A DNA stretch of 6,633 nt, from NCBI GenBank assembly GCA_027593305.1, contig JAQCJA010000268.1:1-6633 (forward strand), given 5' to 3'. Shown here piece after piece: positions 5,930 through 6,633 of the stretch. Every line of letters starts with the position of its first letter. The stretch's first letter is position 1. Under the pieces are notes generated by a model. It was not told where the DNA came from. It saw nothing but the letters and a program-made list of their open reading frames with translations, and did no database searches. The position numbers and the translations under genes are program-made. This stretch comes from a bacterium (lineage in GTDB: Bacteria; Latescibacterota; UBA2968; UBA8231).

Positions 5930-6633
5930 ATGGAAAAACGCGAATACGGCAACACCGGAGAGCAGCTGTCCATCATCGGCTTCGGCGGCATCCTGGTGAG
6001 CAAAGTGGATGCATCCGAGGCGAGTTCGCTTGTGGCCGAAGCGGTCGATCATGGCATCAACTATTTCGATGTAGCGCCCACGTATGGCAACGCGCAACAG
6101 ATGCTTGGGCCGGCGTTGGCGCCGTATCGGGATGACGTGTTCCTCGCCTGCAAAACGACACAGCGCACCGCCGAGGGGGCGCGGCGGGAACTGGAAGAGT
6201 CACTGCAGTGGATGCAGACCGACCACTTCGATCTGTATCAGCTGCACGCCATGAATACGAATGAAGACTTTGACACAGTTGTTGGTCCCGGTGGCGCACT
6301 GGAGGTGTTCCTCGAGGCAAAGGCAAAGGGACAGACGCGCTACATCGGCATTTCATCCCATTCGGCCGAAACGGCCCTGCGCCTGATCGAAGCCGTCGGT
6401 TTTGATTCGGTGTTGTTTCCCATCAGTTGGTCGACCTGGCTTGGCGCTGGTTTTGGGCCGCAGGTCGTGGCCGCCGCAGAGGCCAGGGGCATGGGGCGAC
6501 TGGCCCTCAAGGGTATGGCCTACGGAAAACTGCAGGAGGGAGCCGAGAGGAAGTGGTCGAAGTGTTGGTACCAGCCGATCGAAGATCCGGCGCTGGCGGC
6601 ACTGGCTCTGCGCTTCACGCTGTCGCAACCGAT
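5930..6633 (+). CDS. Second aldo/keto reductase, 3' end beyond window
   Basis: Open from the ATG at 5930 to the window end: 234 complete codons, no stop. A purine-rich site (GGGGGGAG, 5914-5921) lies eight bases before the start. MEKREYGNTGEQLSIIGFGG is a typical N-terminus. The tetrad is present: Asp47 and Tyr52 in YFDVAPTYGNAQQMLG, Lys75 in LACKTT, His106 in LYQLHAM. GQTRYIGISSHSAETALRLI follows where expected. The remaining part (cofactor-binding end) should lie just beyond 6633. It begins 77 bp after the SGNH gene, on the same strand, so it probably belongs to the same operon. It differs clearly from the first reductase, so the pair is not a recent duplication. Substrate unknown. Confidence 0.92.
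   Translation, partial: MEKREYGNTGEQLSIIGFGGILVSKVDASEASSLVAEAVDHGINYFDVAPTYGNAQQMLGPALAPYRDDVFLACKTTQRTAEGARRELEESLQWMQTDHFDLYQLHAMNTNEDFDTVVGPGGALEVFLEAKAKGQTRYIGISSHSAETALRLIEAVGFDSVLFPISWSTWLGAGFGPQVVAAAEARGMGRLALKGMAYGKLQEGAERKWSKCWYQPIEDPALAALALRFTLSQP

Overview
The window is a GC-rich stretch of bacterial chromosome with ordinary gene density. I cannot name the organism. The purine and tRNA-synthetase genes are housekeeping genes. The aldo/keto reductase and SGNH-hydrolase cluster, together with a DUF5069-type protein, recalls environmental, polymer-degrading, mostly uncultured phyla such as the PVC/FCB or Latescibacterota-like groups. That placement is a low-confidence guess.

Layout from left to right. 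(1) The 3' part of guaA (GMP synthase, + strand), of the long eukaryote-like form. (2) A 243-bp gap holding a 94-bp unit repeated twice in tandem, each copy carrying a perfect 9-bp-stem hairpin. (3) A small + strand gene (2073-2354) whose frame is interrupted by one TGA. The TGA sits where DUF5069 proteins, as I recall the family, carry a conserved cysteine. The frame stays open and family-like after it, and a hairpin with bacterial SECIS geometry follows. I read this as a candidate selenocysteine protein of 93 residues, and it is the most interesting item in the window. (4) tyrS on the - strand, convergent with the candidate selenoprotein gene (27 bp between stop codons). (5) A 362-bp divergent intergenic region. 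It holds a good sigma70-type promoter for tyrS, a leader of about 240 nt with a T-box-like 14-mer (12 of 14 positions fit) and a Rho-independent terminator before the tyrS start, a small tandem repeat at the start, and an inverted repeat near the other gene. (6) A + strand run of aldo/keto reductase, SGNH/GDSL hydrolase and a second aldo/keto reductase cut by the window end. Gaps of 43 and 77 bp suggest an operon.

How the genes fit together. GuaA makes GMP and TyrRS charges tRNA-Tyr; nothing links them beyond position. The AKR-SGNH-AKR run looks like a catabolic module in which an esterase-like enzyme removes acyl groups and two NAD(P)H oxidoreductases act on the released sugars or aldehydes, but no substrate can be read from sequence. 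The tyrS leader suggests control by premature termination responding to tRNA-Tyr charging. The TGA-containing gene makes sense only if the genome encodes SelA, SelB, SelC and SelD, none of which lies in this window.
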